Assembly (NCBI GenBank): GCA_023053685.1
Contig: JALIGW010000029.1
Location: 3,296,501 to 3,360,500, forward strand
Length of the DNA: 64,000 nt
Direction: 5' to 3'
DNA from: Diadophis punctatus similis
Taxonomy: Eukaryota; Chordata; Lepidosauria; Squamata; Dipsadidae
In this document: positions 40,701 through 47,144 of the stretch, piece by piece
How positions within the stretch are numbered: position 1 is the stretch's first letter
Layout: each line of letters begins with the position of its first letter
Notes under the pieces: model-generated
What the model was told of the DNA's origin: nothing
Seen by the model: the letters and a program-made list of their open reading frames with translations, nothing else
Databases searched by the model: none
Made by a program: the position numbers and the translations under genes

Positions 40701-43700
40701 TCAAATCTCACCGGCTCAAGGTTGACTCAGCCTTCCATCCTTCTGAGGTGGGTAAAATGAGGACCCAGATTGTTGGGGACAATATGTTGAACTCTGTAAA
40801 CCACTTAGAGAGGGCTGTAAAGCACTATGAAGCGGTATATAAGTCTAAGTGCTATTGCTATTGCTATTAATTACTTCCCTATTTTTGGAAAAAAATGTTA
40901 TTAGCAAACATAGGACTTTATTGGCACAGATAATGAAATATAACTTTACTGATATTATACTAATGAAGAGCTGGCTTATTTATTAAACATATCTACTGTG
41001 TGCTATCCAGAACTGTTTTGGAAAAATAGGTAGGATATAAATATTTTTAAGTGAATAATTGAGCTGGACCAAGATACTTATGAAAATTCTTAGCCACGTT
41101 ATCTACTATAACAGATTATATATATAACCTGGGGCACCAGGGCTATGTAAAGGTCCCAAAGGCTTGTATAACCAAAAATTCTGTTAAAATTATAATTTTT
41201 TATTACAACAGAAGGAAAAATTATTCAAACATAATAATAAAAATGAACTATTCATTACAGTTTTCAAACAGGACTTTTAACTACAATATAGCCTGGACTT
41301 GTGGCTCCTGCTCAAAGAGCAGGTGGCAGATGTGGCTAGGAGGGCCTTTGCATATCTTCGGTGTGCCAGTTGCACCCATACTTGGAGCAGGAGGACCTGC
41401 GCACAGTAACTCACACCTTTGTAACCTCTAGGATAGACTACTGTAACATGCTCTACATGGGGCTGCTCTGAAGACCATTCAAAAACTTCAACTAGTGCAG
41501 AATACGGCTGTGTCTGGCTGTAAATGTGCCAGATACAAGACACATGTAACACCACTTCTGTGCATTGGTTGCCAGTGTGCTTCCAGGTGCAATTCAAGGT
41601 GCTGGTGGTTACCTTTAAAGATCTAAATGACTTGAGATTGGGGTACTGGAGGAATCTCCTTTTTTCAAGTGTCTCTACTCGTTCAACTAATTTAGCAGAA
41701 TGGACTTGCTGCAGATCCCATCAGTCAAAGAATGCCAAGTAGCAGGAAGCAGATGATGAGCCTTTTCCACAGTGGCCCCTGCTCTATGGAACATCCTCCC
41801 TTCAGAGATTTGAATGACTCCAACCCTACTAGGTTTTCCTAAGGCCCTACAAATTTATGTTATCATGCTTGGGGTGCTGAATGAGTTAAGGGTCCTGTTT
41901 CCTAGCTGTAATGTTAACTGGCCAAATATCTTGGTCCTACGTATACTTAATCTGGATATTTTTAGTGCTTTTATTGTTTTAAAATGTTTTAGCATTTTAA
42001 ACTGTAGTACATTTTTTGAATTGTAAGCCACCAAGAATCATTGACTTAGATGGGTGGCTATAGAAATTGAATGGATGAATGAATGAATAAAGAGGAGATT
42101 CAAAGAGTAAAACAAAACTCCCATGTTTAACTTCTTATCTCCTATTTCTTCAACATTAACCATTGAAAAGAATCCTTATTCAATTTAAGATCCAAACAAA
42201 ATCAAGACAGAAACAACCCAAACAAAAACTGTTTCTTATAAAATGCCTCTTTCCTTGTCCCTCCAGCAATTGCACATATTTGCTGAAAGTTGTGAAAAGA
42301 TATGCTGAAGACTTCATATACAGAGAAAAGCAGATGGATGTCCATATAAATTGAGTAAAATCAATACAAATCAATCAATCAATCTGGAAATCTTAATTCA
42401 AGTAAGATTAAAAAGAAAGGTACATTATTAGTTTATTTAGATATCAGAAATGGGGTTTGCAATTGCTCCAAAAATTTTATAATTTCAAAGAATCATTTTC
42501 ACTTCTACATATTTAGTTTAACAATTCATCATTTTCTTCTAGCTCAAATACCATTCCACAGATCACATATTAACATTACTAATGTCAAGCTAACACATGA
42601 ACTACCATTAGTATTCCAATCTCCTCTACTTAATTAATTATGTCCTAATAATTTTTGCCCCAGAAGTGCTAAAACTCTTTCTTCTGTTAGAAAGGCTGCT
42701 GTAGTTACTTATGCCATGCTTGCACAGATGAAGCTAATAAGGAGAACAGGAATGTTTGAATATGGATCATAAAATGCATCACCATAAGGGGGGTACACCA
42801 CCACTGCCTTGTTAGGAAGCCCTTTACAATATATTCTTCTGATATCTATACCACAATTGTTTTAAAAAACAAATTGTTACACTTAAGCTAAAAATACCAG
42901 GGCCATGCATACTTCAAGAATTATTCAGAAGAAGTGCTTTGGAATTCATGCATGCATTGTACCTCCTGGCTATCCATTAAAGCAGTTCTTTTTCGGATTC
43001 CTGTGCTTCTGAATAATTTTCAAGGCATGCAAAGCCTTATAAAATAAATAGAACAACAACAAAAACACTAAAATTGTCAAATAAGGCACAAGTAGGGGGC
43101 CAAGGAAGAATCACTACCGTAATTACTATATGGCTGTCAAAATCTGGACTTTGCAAAGAGTTTCACAATCACTTAACTTTCAATCAATTGTCTGGAGCAT
43201 TAATACAACTGCCTCATTTATCAGTAAGTGACACATTATTTACTTATTTAAACCATTTGCCGTATTTTTCAGAGTATAAGAAGCACCTTTCCTCCCACCC
43301 CCCGTTAAAAGTGGGTGAAAATTTAGGTGCTTCTTATAGACTGAATATGGGCGTTTTGGGCCTCCTGAACCCTCTGCGCATCGCGTTTCACCCTCCCCAG
43401 CCCCCAGAAGCACTCTGCAGTGCTCCGCATGGCCCGTTTTTGCCAAAAACAGGCCCATTTTTGGGCTCCCAAGCTCTCCACGTGTCGCATTTTTGCCCTC
43501 CCAGGCCCCCAGAAGCACTCTGCAGGCCAAAAATGGGCCCATTTTTGCCCCAAACAGGGCGAAAACGCGACGCGCGGAGGCCCAGAAGTAATTTTTTCCT
43601 TGTTTTTGTCCTGTAAATTTAGGTGCGTCTTATAGTCCGAAAAATCGGTATATGGCCGCTCAAGTTATCCAACATTACTCTGGGCAGTGCATAAAATTCA

Positions 43701-45888
43701 ACAAAACCTAACAAAAGGAATACAAAATAGTAGTAGTAGTAGTAGTAGTAGTATTTAAGACTTATATACCGCCCCATAGTGCTTTACAGCACTCTCTGAG
43801 TGGTGTACAGAGTCAGCATAGTGCATCCAACAATTTGGGTCCTTGTTTTACCGACCTCGGAAGGATGGAAGCTTAAGTCAACCTTGAGCCAGTCAGGATC
43901 AAACTCCTGGTTATGGGCAGAGTTAGCCTGCAATACTGTATTCTAACCACTGTGCTACCATTGCAAAGCATAATTAAACAATAAAATGGCAATCATAGTC
44001 CAGCATACCAAAAGCCAAGGATCATCTCGATAGCCTTTTTCAAAAGTCAGCATTTATTGGCTAGTTTATAAACATGAGATTACCATCCAGTTTTAGCCTC
44101 TGAAAGAGTGACATTATTAGATCCATCATAGGTTGATGTTGCCCAAAGGAACTAGTACAACCTGACATACAAAGTTTGTCAGAATAAATTTCCCAATTTC
44201 AATGATGGATACAGTATATACTAAGAAAGTACTAATTTCTCATTATATTCTAATTTAATAGATTTATTAAAGGAGATTTCAAAACTACTTGCAATCTATA
44301 TGGAAATACATATATTGAAAGGAACTTACTTTTTTCAGAATATACTGATCAAAATTTATTCATTTATAGTTTGATCTCTATATTTGCATGGGTTATATAT
44401 CAACATTTTTGTGCAAAAAATTCTGAAAATCTGTTCTCTGCATCATATAGCTTTAGATGTTTTCTATACATGCTTTAACACTTACATATACATCTAATGT
44501 CAAGTTAAGAGTATCTAACACAGACACATATAACACAACGGTTATAACCAGAGGTGGTATTCAGCAGAAATTTTGAATAGTTCGGAGAACCGGCAAATAC
44601 CACCTCTGGCTGGCCCCGCCCTCCCGTTCCCTGTCCTATATTCCCGTGTTTTTTAGCTCAGCTGATTCGCACGGCAGAGCGGATTGCCGTGCCTCAGCTG
44701 AGCTAAATAAGAGCTCAGCTCACCAGCGCTGACACCGAGGGCGGTCTTTGAGTGCTGTGCGCGCACAAAGCACATTCTCATAGAACCGGTAGGAAAAGAT
44801 TTGGAATAGCATGGTACAACCCATGCTATTTACTATGTATTGAAGATGCATGTGCCTCACCATCACTCAGGGCGAATGCTGTGAGTGGCAGCCAGAATTT
44901 TAGTATGATAAATTTCATGATTGCCACAGCAAAAACAGAATGTATGGTGAGTACGGAAACTCAACTACGTTACATTTTCAGGCCATCCAACTCCAAAATT
45001 ATTCTGGGAGGCTTTACTAAGTTAGAAGAACAACATTATATAAAACTATAACTTTATATAAAACAACTGTCTGAAAGAATAGAACCATCCTCCTACATAC
45101 TCCTTCAGCTTAAAGTGGTCCCTATCCTAACTCAAGGCCTAAAAAAAAAAGCAATTTTTTATAGAATGGTTGAAGGTAGGTAAGATGGTGGCCCTATAAA
45201 TCCCTGGAAGATAATATTCCAAAGAGAAAATGTAGTAACAAAGAAGGCCTGCCTTTGGGTTCCTCCTCCATGGTTTGTTTAATCAATGGGACTGGAAGCA
45301 AGAGTGCACAAGACAACTAGTCTCTCAGAAGGACTAAAAAAAGCAAATTGCAGTATTTTATCTTTCATCCCAATGCTGTGATGAGGAAAGGAGGAACTAC
45401 ATGCTGAGTTATAAGTCTTGCAGGAATAGCACTCATGTATGATAAATTATTCTTGCTTTTCTGACTTTATGCTAAAAGTTCATGTCTGTTTTGAATACAA
45501 CTTACATAGCAGAATCATAAATTAGTATGGGGAGGAGGAAGATAGCATTTTATTAAAGATGGGATTGCTTATCCCATCAAGTTATGTCAGTACTTTTAGT
45601 AAATTCTAAACTAACTAACTAACTATATATATATATATCAGAGGTGGGTTCCTCCCGGTTCACATAGGTTTGATAGAAGCGGTAGAAAACCGGTGGTGAT
45701 GTCACGGAGCCGGTTCTGTTGGTGCCGGTCTGTGGACACCGCCATTTTTAAAAAAACTTTTTGCTGGTTTTTGCTTCTGCACAGAAGCTGCGTTTTTGGC
45801 ACTGCATATGCACGCGCAAAGCGTGCGCAGCCACACGGCGCGGGAGGAAGCGAACCGGCGGCGAGGTAGGTAAGTTAGAACCCACCCG

Positions 45889-45940
<52 letters not shown>

Positions 45941-46331
45941 ATAGATGAAAATCTGTGTTTCTTTCATTTATTTGTGATTTTTGCTATAATTTTCATTTGT
46001 ATTTTGAAATGCTCTGTTATTATAAGCACCACCAATTGAATTTCTAAGAAAGGGGCTGAATTTTTTTAGAATTTTAATATTTATTGAGCCCAATAGCATC
46101 AGAGAATAAAAATTGCTTTGTCACAGCAGTTAGGTGAAATAATCATATGTATCCTCACCTTGGAAAGCCAGCATGGTAGAAAGGACACTCACCTTTGCCT
46201 TCCATGAACACTACAAAGTTGGCATTATATTTGTTGGTAGAAAGTTTTTCTTCAAGATCAAATGTTCGCTTGCCTTCAATTTCATCATCTGAGATGCCAT
46301 CATCCTCATAGCGTCGTCTCATAGCACCACG
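7342..46331 (-). CDS. KDM2A: KDM2A, lysine-specific demethylase 2A (19 coding exons, first coding exon outside window)
   Basis: Nuclear Fe(II)/2-oxoglutarate JmjC demethylase of mono- and dimethyl H3K36, recruited to unmethylated CpG islands by its CXXC finger. Seen: 19 exons with GT-AG borders and matching phases, joining to 3,444 nt (1,147 residues plus TAG). If the missing first exon has 14 codons as in human, the protein is 1,161 aa against about 1,162 in human. On that numbering: JmjC about 148-316 with HxD H212/D214, distal H284, 2OG-contact residues T209 and K229; CXXC with eight Cys (571-609) and KFGG 593-596; PHD C4HC3 (620-675); acidic tract 849-871; F-box from about 889; leucine-rich repeats 923-1161. 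KDM2B is rejected because the linker and LRR segments match KDM2A as I recall it. No frameshift or premature stop was found, so the gene looks functional. Numbers and human comparison come from memory, not alignment. Confidence 0.97.
7565..7798 (-). repeat. tRNA-derived SINE (CCAGTTTGGTGTAGTGG-head family)
   Basis: In minus orientation: GAGCCAGTTTGGTGTAGTGG head, GACTGTGAGTTCTAGTCC B-box region, AGCTGGGTGACTTTGGGCCA body, and AATAAAGGCAGGATAAAAAC 3' end. It lies in the last KDM2A intron. Confidence 0.8.
8486..8701 (-). CDS. KDM2A: KDM2A coding exon, residues 1030-1102 (LRR)
   Basis: 216 nt reading [19 protein letters not shown], then the LRR segments [15 protein letters not shown] and LTEINMAG. 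The acceptor CAATAG precedes 8701 and the donor GTATGT starts at 8485. Confidence 0.95.
8859..9017 (-). CDS. KDM2A: KDM2A coding exon, residues 977-1030 (LRR)
   Basis: 159 nt reading [19 protein letters not shown] through [13 protein letters not shown] to LLTPPSDKP. The acceptor CAACAG precedes 9017 and the donor GTATGT starts at 8858. Phase 2 in, 1 out. Confidence 0.94.
9438..9601 (-). CDS. KDM2A: KDM2A coding exon, residues 922-977 (F-box end, LRR start)
   Basis: 164 nt reading [20 protein letters not shown] and onward to [10 protein letters not shown]. The acceptor TGATAG precedes 9601 and the donor GTATGT starts at 9437. It joins the F-box to the leucine-rich repeats. Confidence 0.95.
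9602..10986. other. KDM2A intron between F-box exons
   Basis: AT-rich intron. The only structure recognised is the (GATA)n/(ATGG)n tract at 10047-10094. No further exon seen. Confidence 0.8.
10047..10094. repeat. (GATA)n followed by (GGAT)n microsatellite
   Basis: Eight or so AGAT units run directly into four GGAT units. Confidence 0.9.
10987..11696 (-). CDS. KDM2A: KDM2A coding exon, residues 686-922 (linker, acidic tract, F-box)
   Basis: 710 nt, the largest coding exon. It begins [13 protein letters not shown] after TTTTTAG. It carries a basic patch (RFKRRQLLR), a Glu/Asp-rich run (849-871), then the start of the F-box ([19 protein letters not shown]) that in F-box proteins contacts SKP1. 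The donor GTAAGT starts at 10986. The acidic tract is low-complexity and likely variable in length between species. Confidence 0.96.
12190..12660. repeat. LINE-like remnants
   Basis: 12200-12353 on the minus strand resembles the C-terminal reverse-transcriptase tail common to LINEs ([15 protein letters not shown], compare [16 protein letters not shown] in the copy at 41.3 kb). 12400-12510 shares wording with 50.2-50.5 kb. Family not assigned; CR1/L2-like is a guess. Confidence 0.5.
12681..12876 (-). repeat. tRNA-derived SINE (TATTGC-tail family)
   Basis: Plus strand begins with the reverse of the tail (AGCAATAGCACTTAGACTTA), then the conserved body. The tRNA-like head is incomplete. Confidence 0.8.
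12881..13129 (-). repeat. tRNA-derived SINE, second copy with (TTTA)n tail
   Basis: Same body as the adjacent copy (ATTGCCCCCAACAATCTGGG), in the same orientation, with a TTTATTTATT tail instead of TATTGC. The head at the upper end still shows the A and B boxes. Confidence 0.75.
13135..13392 (+). repeat. LINE 3' end, CR1/L2-like
   Basis: Ends in the motif typical of this family (CCAAAGTTGCTGGGAGTTGA, then TATAAATTTAAC). The two SINEs at 12681-13129 abut its left edge. Confidence 0.45.
14424..14513 (-). CDS. KDM2A: KDM2A coding exon, residues 656-685 (PHD, second half)
   Basis: 90 nt, phase 0: [20 protein letters not shown] and onward to EKGQ. It supplies the last PHD ligands C672 and C675 after the conserved Trp670. 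The acceptor CTGCAG precedes 14513 and the donor GTAAAG starts at 14423. Confidence 0.95.
14620..14751 (-). CDS. KDM2A: KDM2A coding exon, residues 612-655 (PHD, first half)
   Basis: 132 nt, phase 0: [16 protein letters not shown] and onward to [10 protein letters not shown]. It supplies six of the eight PHD zinc ligands (C620, C623, C642, C645, H650, C653). The acceptor TTGTAG precedes 14751 and the donor GTGAGG starts at 14619. Confidence 0.95.
14932..15198 (-). CDS. KDM2A: KDM2A coding exon, residues 523-611 (CXXC zinc finger)
   Basis: 267 nt, phase 0. It carries Met544 (15135-15133), equivalent to the start of the known short isoform. The CXXC finger follows, with [34 protein letters not shown] and RQC giving all eight zinc ligands. 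The KFGG motif that contacts unmethylated CpG is intact. The acceptor CTGACAG precedes 15198 and the donor GTAAGT starts at 14931. Confidence 0.97.
15133..15135 (-). other. KDM2A: Predicted start codon of short KDM2A isoform (Met544)
   Basis: ATG of [12 protein letters not shown], equivalent to the reported short-form start (about Met543 in human). Translation from here would keep CXXC, PHD, F-box and LRRs (618 residues) and omit JmjC. The start is inferred by homology. Confidence 0.6.
15657..15740 (-). CDS. KDM2A: KDM2A coding exon, residues 495-522
   Basis: 84 nt, phase 0 at both ends: [17 protein letters not shown] through WPKRDK. The acceptor CTACAG precedes 15740 and the donor GTAAAT starts at 15656. 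It is the first exon downstream of the CpG island on the minus strand, so it may be in the 5' leader of short-isoform transcripts (inference). Confidence 0.94.
17500..18850 (-). promoter_or_regulatory. KDM2A: CpG-rich island, probable promoter of short KDM2A isoform
   Basis: Abrupt GC- and CpG-rich block inside an AT-rich intron, just upstream of the exons for CXXC-PHD-F-box-LRR. Visible elements: GC boxes CCCCGCCC (17596-17603) and GGGGGCGGG (17817-17825), an ETS/YY1-type composite CGGAAGATGGC (18463-18473, plus orientation), and an inverted CCAAT box ATTGG (18577-18581). It shows no repeat ends. Established: mammalian KDM2A has an intronic promoter giving a JmjC-less short form. Inferred: this is its equivalent. 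Long frames across the block (e.g. 17911-18558) reflect base composition only. Confidence 0.7.
19333..19384 (+). repeat. 26-bp tandem duplication (two copies)
   Basis: The unit starting CAACTACGGTAGCTATTGTA is repeated exactly once with a 26-bp period. Recent, as the two copies are identical. Confidence 0.9.
20769..20900. mobile_element. hAT-type MITE with perfect 8-bp TSD
   Basis: 132-bp element starting CAGGGCTGTAAAACTC and ending GAGTTTGACATCCCTG (imperfect inverted ends). It is flanked by TTATAAAA on both sides (20761-20768 and 20901-20908). 8-bp TSDs are diagnostic of the hAT superfamily. A sister copy lies at 28384-28518. Confidence 0.92.
21010..21858. mobile_element. TA-flanked inverted-repeat element, GC-rich 0.85-kb version
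   Basis: Ends CCTTGTTTCCCTGAAAACAA and GTTTTTGGGGAAACACGGG lie between TA dinucleotides. They match the ends of the short copies at 49372-49507 and 53030-53312. The interior is GC-rich with internal direct and inverted repeats (GCAGGTGTCAGGGCATGG twice). The 309-residue minus-strand frame over it has no family signature. Confidence 0.75.
22129..22526 (-). CDS. KDM2A: KDM2A coding exon, residues 362-494
   Basis: 398 nt, the most divergent part of the protein, a Ser-rich linker ([16 protein letters not shown]). It ends in the conserved segment [20 protein letters not shown] and [11 protein letters not shown]. The acceptor ATGCAG precedes 22526 and the donor GTAAGA starts at 22128. The putative intronic promoter lies in the following intron. 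Confidence 0.95.
22713..22742. repeat. (GT)n microsatellite
   Basis: About 15 GT units directly abutting the mariner relic; its TA target overlaps the end of the tract. Confidence 0.9.
22744..23333. mobile_element. Fold-back mariner relic
   Basis: 590-bp near-palindrome flanked by TA. Both ends read CGAGGGTGAGTCAAAAAGTA in inverted orientation. The left arm and the loop, read on the minus strand, encode the C-terminal part of a mariner transposase, including [20 protein letters not shown] with the third catalytic Asp of DD34D. The right arm is an inverted copy of the tail ([17 protein letters not shown]) read on the plus strand. The N-terminal two thirds are absent, so it cannot encode active transposase. 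Confidence 0.88.
23379..23505 (-). CDS. KDM2A: KDM2A coding exon, residues 320-362
   Basis: 127 nt reading [20 protein letters not shown] and onward to QKESLNM. The acceptor TTACAG precedes 23505 and the donor GTAAGA starts at 23378. It encodes helices just after the JmjC core. The fold-back mariner relic lies close downstream in the next intron. Confidence 0.96.
23506..25059. other. KDM2A intron, nothing recognised
   Basis: AT-rich intron of about 1.55 kb. I see no repeat ends, exon or conserved motif. Confidence 0.7.
25060..25175 (-). CDS. KDM2A: KDM2A coding exon, residues 281-319 (distal Fe ligand)
   Basis: 116 nt reading [18 protein letters not shown] and onward to EDRTR. H284 (25167-25165) is the third iron ligand. 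The acceptor CTTAG precedes 25175 and the donor GTAAGA starts at 25059. Confidence 0.95.
25176..25983. other. KDM2A intron, nothing recognised
   Basis: AT-rich sequence. The 72-codon minus-strand frame at 25367-25585 lacks flanking phase-compatible splice sites fitting KDM2A. Confidence 0.7.
25984..26137 (-). CDS. KDM2A: KDM2A coding exon, residues 230-281 (JmjC)
   Basis: 154 nt reading [18 protein letters not shown] and onward to GYTFVIPSG. The acceptor TTGCAG precedes 26137 and the donor GTATAT starts at 25983. It ends on the first base of G281. Confidence 0.96.
26818..27203. mobile_element. TA-flanked MITE, CAGGTAGTCC family (diverged)
   Basis: Inverted ends CAAATAGTCCTCAACTTACG and AATTGAGGACTACTTG. 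The interior shares GGTCGTAAACGGTGATCACA-like wording with the copies at 51322 and 58710. TA lies on the left side; the right side reads TGTA. Confidence 0.7.
28384..28518. mobile_element. hAT-type MITE with perfect 8-bp TSD
   Basis: 135-bp element starting CAGGGGTTTCAAACTTGCGG and ending GAGTTTGACACCCCTG, flanked by TTGTAGAT on both sides (28376-28383, 28519-28526). Same family as 20769-20900. Confidence 0.93.
28941..29034 (-). CDS. KDM2A: KDM2A coding exon, residues 198-229 (Fe(II) HxD motif)
   Basis: 94 nt reading [19 protein letters not shown] and onward to HIHRGGK. It carries the iron ligands H212 (28994-28992) and D214 (28988-28986) and the 2OG-contact residues T209 and K229. The acceptor TTTCAG precedes 29034 and the donor GTACTG starts at 28940. 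Residue 226 is Arg (AGA); I recall Gln in human KDM2A and Arg in KDM2B. Confidence 0.96.
29099..29160 (-). repeat. LINE 3'-end fragment with (TTTA)n
   Basis: TTTATTTATT tract followed by GCCGCCCAACTCCCGAAGGA, a phrase common at CR1/L2-like 3' ends in reptiles. Short and truncated. Confidence 0.4.
29585..29691 (-). CDS. KDM2A: KDM2A coding exon, residues 163-198 (JmjC start)
   Basis: 107 nt encoding [19 protein letters not shown] and onward to VQ, ending AA of K198. The acceptor TTCCAG precedes 29691 and the donor GTAAGT starts at 29584. It encodes the first part of the JmjC fold. Confidence 0.95.
31279..31403 (-). repeat. SINE fragment (CCAGTTTGGT-head family)
   Basis: Shares CTGGCCCAAAGTCATCCAGC and AGACCAAACTGGCTT with the fuller copies at 7565 and 60474; the 3' half is missing. 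Confidence 0.6.
31640..32152 (+). repeat. LINE 3' end, CR1/L2-like, with internal GA tract
   Basis: Reads TTCATGGTGCTGGTTATCAC and GTAAGTCACCCAGAGTTGCT, ending in TAAATAAATAAAAT. Matching phrases occur at 41.6 kb. The (GGGA)n/(GA)n tract at 31746-31791 lies inside it. Confidence 0.6.
31746..31791. repeat. (GGGA)n/(GA)n microsatellite
   Basis: GGGA-rich start passing into about eleven GA units. Confidence 0.85.
33715..33893 (-). CDS. KDM2A: KDM2A coding exon, residues 103-162
   Basis: 179 nt with [18 protein letters not shown] near the start and [10 protein letters not shown] at the end. The acceptor CGGTAG precedes 33893 and the donor GTTAGT starts at 33714. It covers the region leading into the JmjC domain. 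Confidence 0.96.
34227..34273 (-). CDS. KDM2A: KDM2A coding micro-exon, residues 87-103
   Basis: A 47-nt exon reading [15 protein letters not shown] between TTTCAG and GTAATT. Its phases (1 base in, 1 base out) join the neighbouring exons without a shift. It is too short to show up as an open reading frame and was recognised by its KDM2A sequence. Confidence 0.93.
35329..35517. mobile_element. hAT-type MITE with perfect 8-bp TSD
   Basis: 189-bp element starting CAGGGGTCACCAACCTTTCG and ending GGTTGGTGACCACTG, flanked by AACTAGAG on both sides (35321-35328, 35518-35525). A different family from 20769 and 38537. Confidence 0.93.
35793..36006 (+). repeat. tRNA-derived SINE (TATTGC-tail family)
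   Basis: Head GATGGTAATGCAGTGATTAG, body ATGAGGACCCAGATTGTTGG, end GTATATAAGTCTAAGTGCTA. Confidence 0.8.
36439..36821. mobile_element. TA-flanked MITE, CCGTATTTTT family
   Basis: 383 bp with subterminal inverted repeats: CCGTATTTTTCAGAGTATAA at one end and TATACTCCAAAAAATACGG at the other, TA on both sides. The inner motif AAGACGCACCTT occurs at both ends. Confidence 0.88.
37911..38020 (-). repeat. tRNA-derived SINE, head-truncated copy
   Basis: Tail and body only (AGCAATAGCAATAGCACTTA to CCCAACAATCTGGGTTCTCA); the tRNA-like head is missing, as in 5'-truncated retroposition. Confidence 0.75.
38537..38986. mobile_element. hAT-type element with perfect 8-bp TSD
   Basis: 450 bp, left end CCATGATGGTGAACCTATGG, right end AAAGGTTCGCCATCACTG, flanked by TCATAGAA on both sides (38529-38536, 38987-38994). 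GC-rich interior without coding signature. A larger relative lies at 57027-58206. It was inserted at the edge of a CR1 fragment. Confidence 0.92.
38995..39130 (-). repeat. CR1-like LINE 3'-end fragment
   Basis: The phrase ACTTGGAAGGGTCCTTGTCA with TCTAGTTCAAGCCC is the complement of the usual CR1 3' end; compare 53.4 kb on the plus strand. Diverged. Confidence 0.5.
39236..39811 (+). mobile_element. Non-autonomous Helitron-like element
   Basis: The right end has the Helitron signature: a small hairpin (TTCGTAGCGAA) a short way before a terminal CTAG, followed by T (39808-39812). The left part starts near TATATATATAAAAGCC. Inside, TTATATTAACACGCTCTGATG-like wording is repeated three times (about 39401, 39491, 39638). 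The left boundary is approximate; no Rep/Hel coding is present. Confidence 0.65.
39516..39584 (-). mobile_element. hAT MITE fragment embedded in the Helitron-like element
   Basis: Reverse complement of the left half of the family at 28384: CCCCTTCGCTAAACCAGGCA and GGCCGGATGAGTCACACGC (minus) match that copy. No terminal CAGGG and no TSD, so it is truncated. Confidence 0.7.
40430..40508 (-). CDS. KDM2A: KDM2A coding exon, residues 61-87
   Basis: 79 nt encoding [17 protein letters not shown] and onward. The acceptor AACAG precedes 40508 and the donor GTGAGT starts at 40429. It enters with the last two bases of D61 and leaves with AA of K87, which fits the next exon. Confidence 0.95.
40626..40869 (+). 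repeat. tRNA-derived SINE, near full length
   Basis: Best copy in the window: head GCCGAGGTGGTGCAGTGGTT (A box), TTCAAATCTCACCGGCTC (B box), body GTAAAATGAGGACCCAGATT, end AAGCGGTATATAAGTCTAAG and tail GCTATTGCTATTGCTATT. Confidence 0.9.
41278..42095 (+). repeat. LINE 3' end, CR1/L2-like, about 0.8 kb
   Basis: Translates in broken frames to the usual reverse-transcriptase C-terminal phrases ([20 protein letters not shown]). A 3'UTR follows ending TAAGCCACCAAGAATCATTG and a GAATGAATG-type tail. Multiple frameshifts; inactive. Confidence 0.7.
43260..43648. mobile_element. MITE, CCGTATTTTT family, diverged copy
   Basis: Left CCGTATTTTTCAGAGTATAA, right CTTATAGTCCGAAAAATCGG; TA on the right side only. 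GC-richer interior. The 180-residue frame crossing it is fortuitous. Confidence 0.8.
43728..43970 (-). repeat. tRNA-derived SINE with (AGT)n-expanded tail
   Basis: The AGT run at 43728-43752 sits exactly at the SINE tail position. Body GCATCCAACAATTTGGGTCC and a partial tRNA-like head follow. Confidence 0.8.
44549..44805. mobile_element. hAT-like element, diverged (CAGAGGTGG family)
   Basis: Starts CAGAGGTGGTATTCAGCAGA and contains GAGAACCGGC and AGAACCGGTAGGAAAAGATT near the far end. Right terminus and TSD are not resolvable. Confidence 0.4.
45639..45890. mobile_element. hAT-like element (CAGAGGTGGGTTC family)
   Basis: Left end CAGAGGTGGGTTCCTCCCGG, right part GTTAGAACCCACCC; the final bases merge into the CT microsatellite, so the TSD cannot be read. 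Confidence 0.5.
45893..45940. repeat. (CT)n microsatellite
   Basis: About 20 CT units, then TTTCTCTC. Adjacent to the right end of the hAT-like copy. Confidence 0.9.
46193..46331 (-). CDS. KDM2A: KDM2A coding exon, residues 15-61
   Basis: First coding exon visible. The acceptor is CTACAG at 46337-46332 and the donor GTGAGT begins at 46192. It opens in phase 0 with [12 protein letters not shown] and ends on the first base of D61. Length 139 nt. The exon holding the start codon lies further upstream and was not found up to 64000. Confidence 0.95.
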
Positions 46332-47144
46332 CTGTAGAAGCAATTGCAAAATATAAGTATAGGATGAACCACAGGGAAGAATCTAGTAGCCAGGTAGCTC
46401 CCAAAATAAACTATACACATTTTAATTATTTGTTTTAAAAGAGACAGAGATAAAACAAGATAGAAAATAAATAAAATAACTAATGTTCAATAAATTACTG
46501 GATATTTATGTAGTTGCAGTATCAAAACACAAACACAAAATAAAATAAATATTTGAACAGAAAACTCCCTAAAATCAATAAGCTAAATGTATATAAATTA
46601 ATTAAATATAGTATATATTCATTTAACTACAATTTATCAAGTTAAGCATTAAAATAAGTATTTTCTTGTAAAATATATGAAATATAGGTCAAACATATTG
46701 TGTCAGTTGTTGATTACTAACAACCTCCAGTCATATCAAAAAATTAAGTAACTTTTATTCCAGTCTTTAATATTCAGGTAATACTTTTCCAATCTTACAG
46801 TACAAGTAGTCCTTAACAAATAACCATTTGTTTAGTGACTATTTGAAGTTACAATGGCACTGAAAAAAATGACTTATGACCAGTTTTCACACTTAAAACT
46901 GTTGTAGCATCCCATGGCCATGTAATCAACATTCAGGCACTTGGCAACTGGTTATATTGATGACAGTTGTACTGTCCCAGGGTCATTTGACTATCATTTC
47001 TAACCTTCCCAGCCAACTTCTGAGAAGCACAGTCAGTGAGGGTATCCAGATTCAATTAATGACAGCATGATTCACTTAGCAACTGCAGTGATTCTCTTTA
47101 ACAACTGTGGCAAAAAGGATGTAAAATGGGGCAAAACTCACTTA

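Larger units (their letters stand above)
40509..46192. other. KDM2A intron, 5.7 kb
   Basis: Holds SINEs, a LINE 3' end, a CCGTATTTTT-family MITE and two diverged hAT-like copies. 42.1-43.0 kb and 44.0-44.5 kb show nothing recognised. Confidence 0.75.

Noticed and set aside
43074..43616. 180-residue plus-strand frame
   Set aside because: Most of it is the interior of a CCGTATTTTT-family MITE, with the opposite strand equally open.
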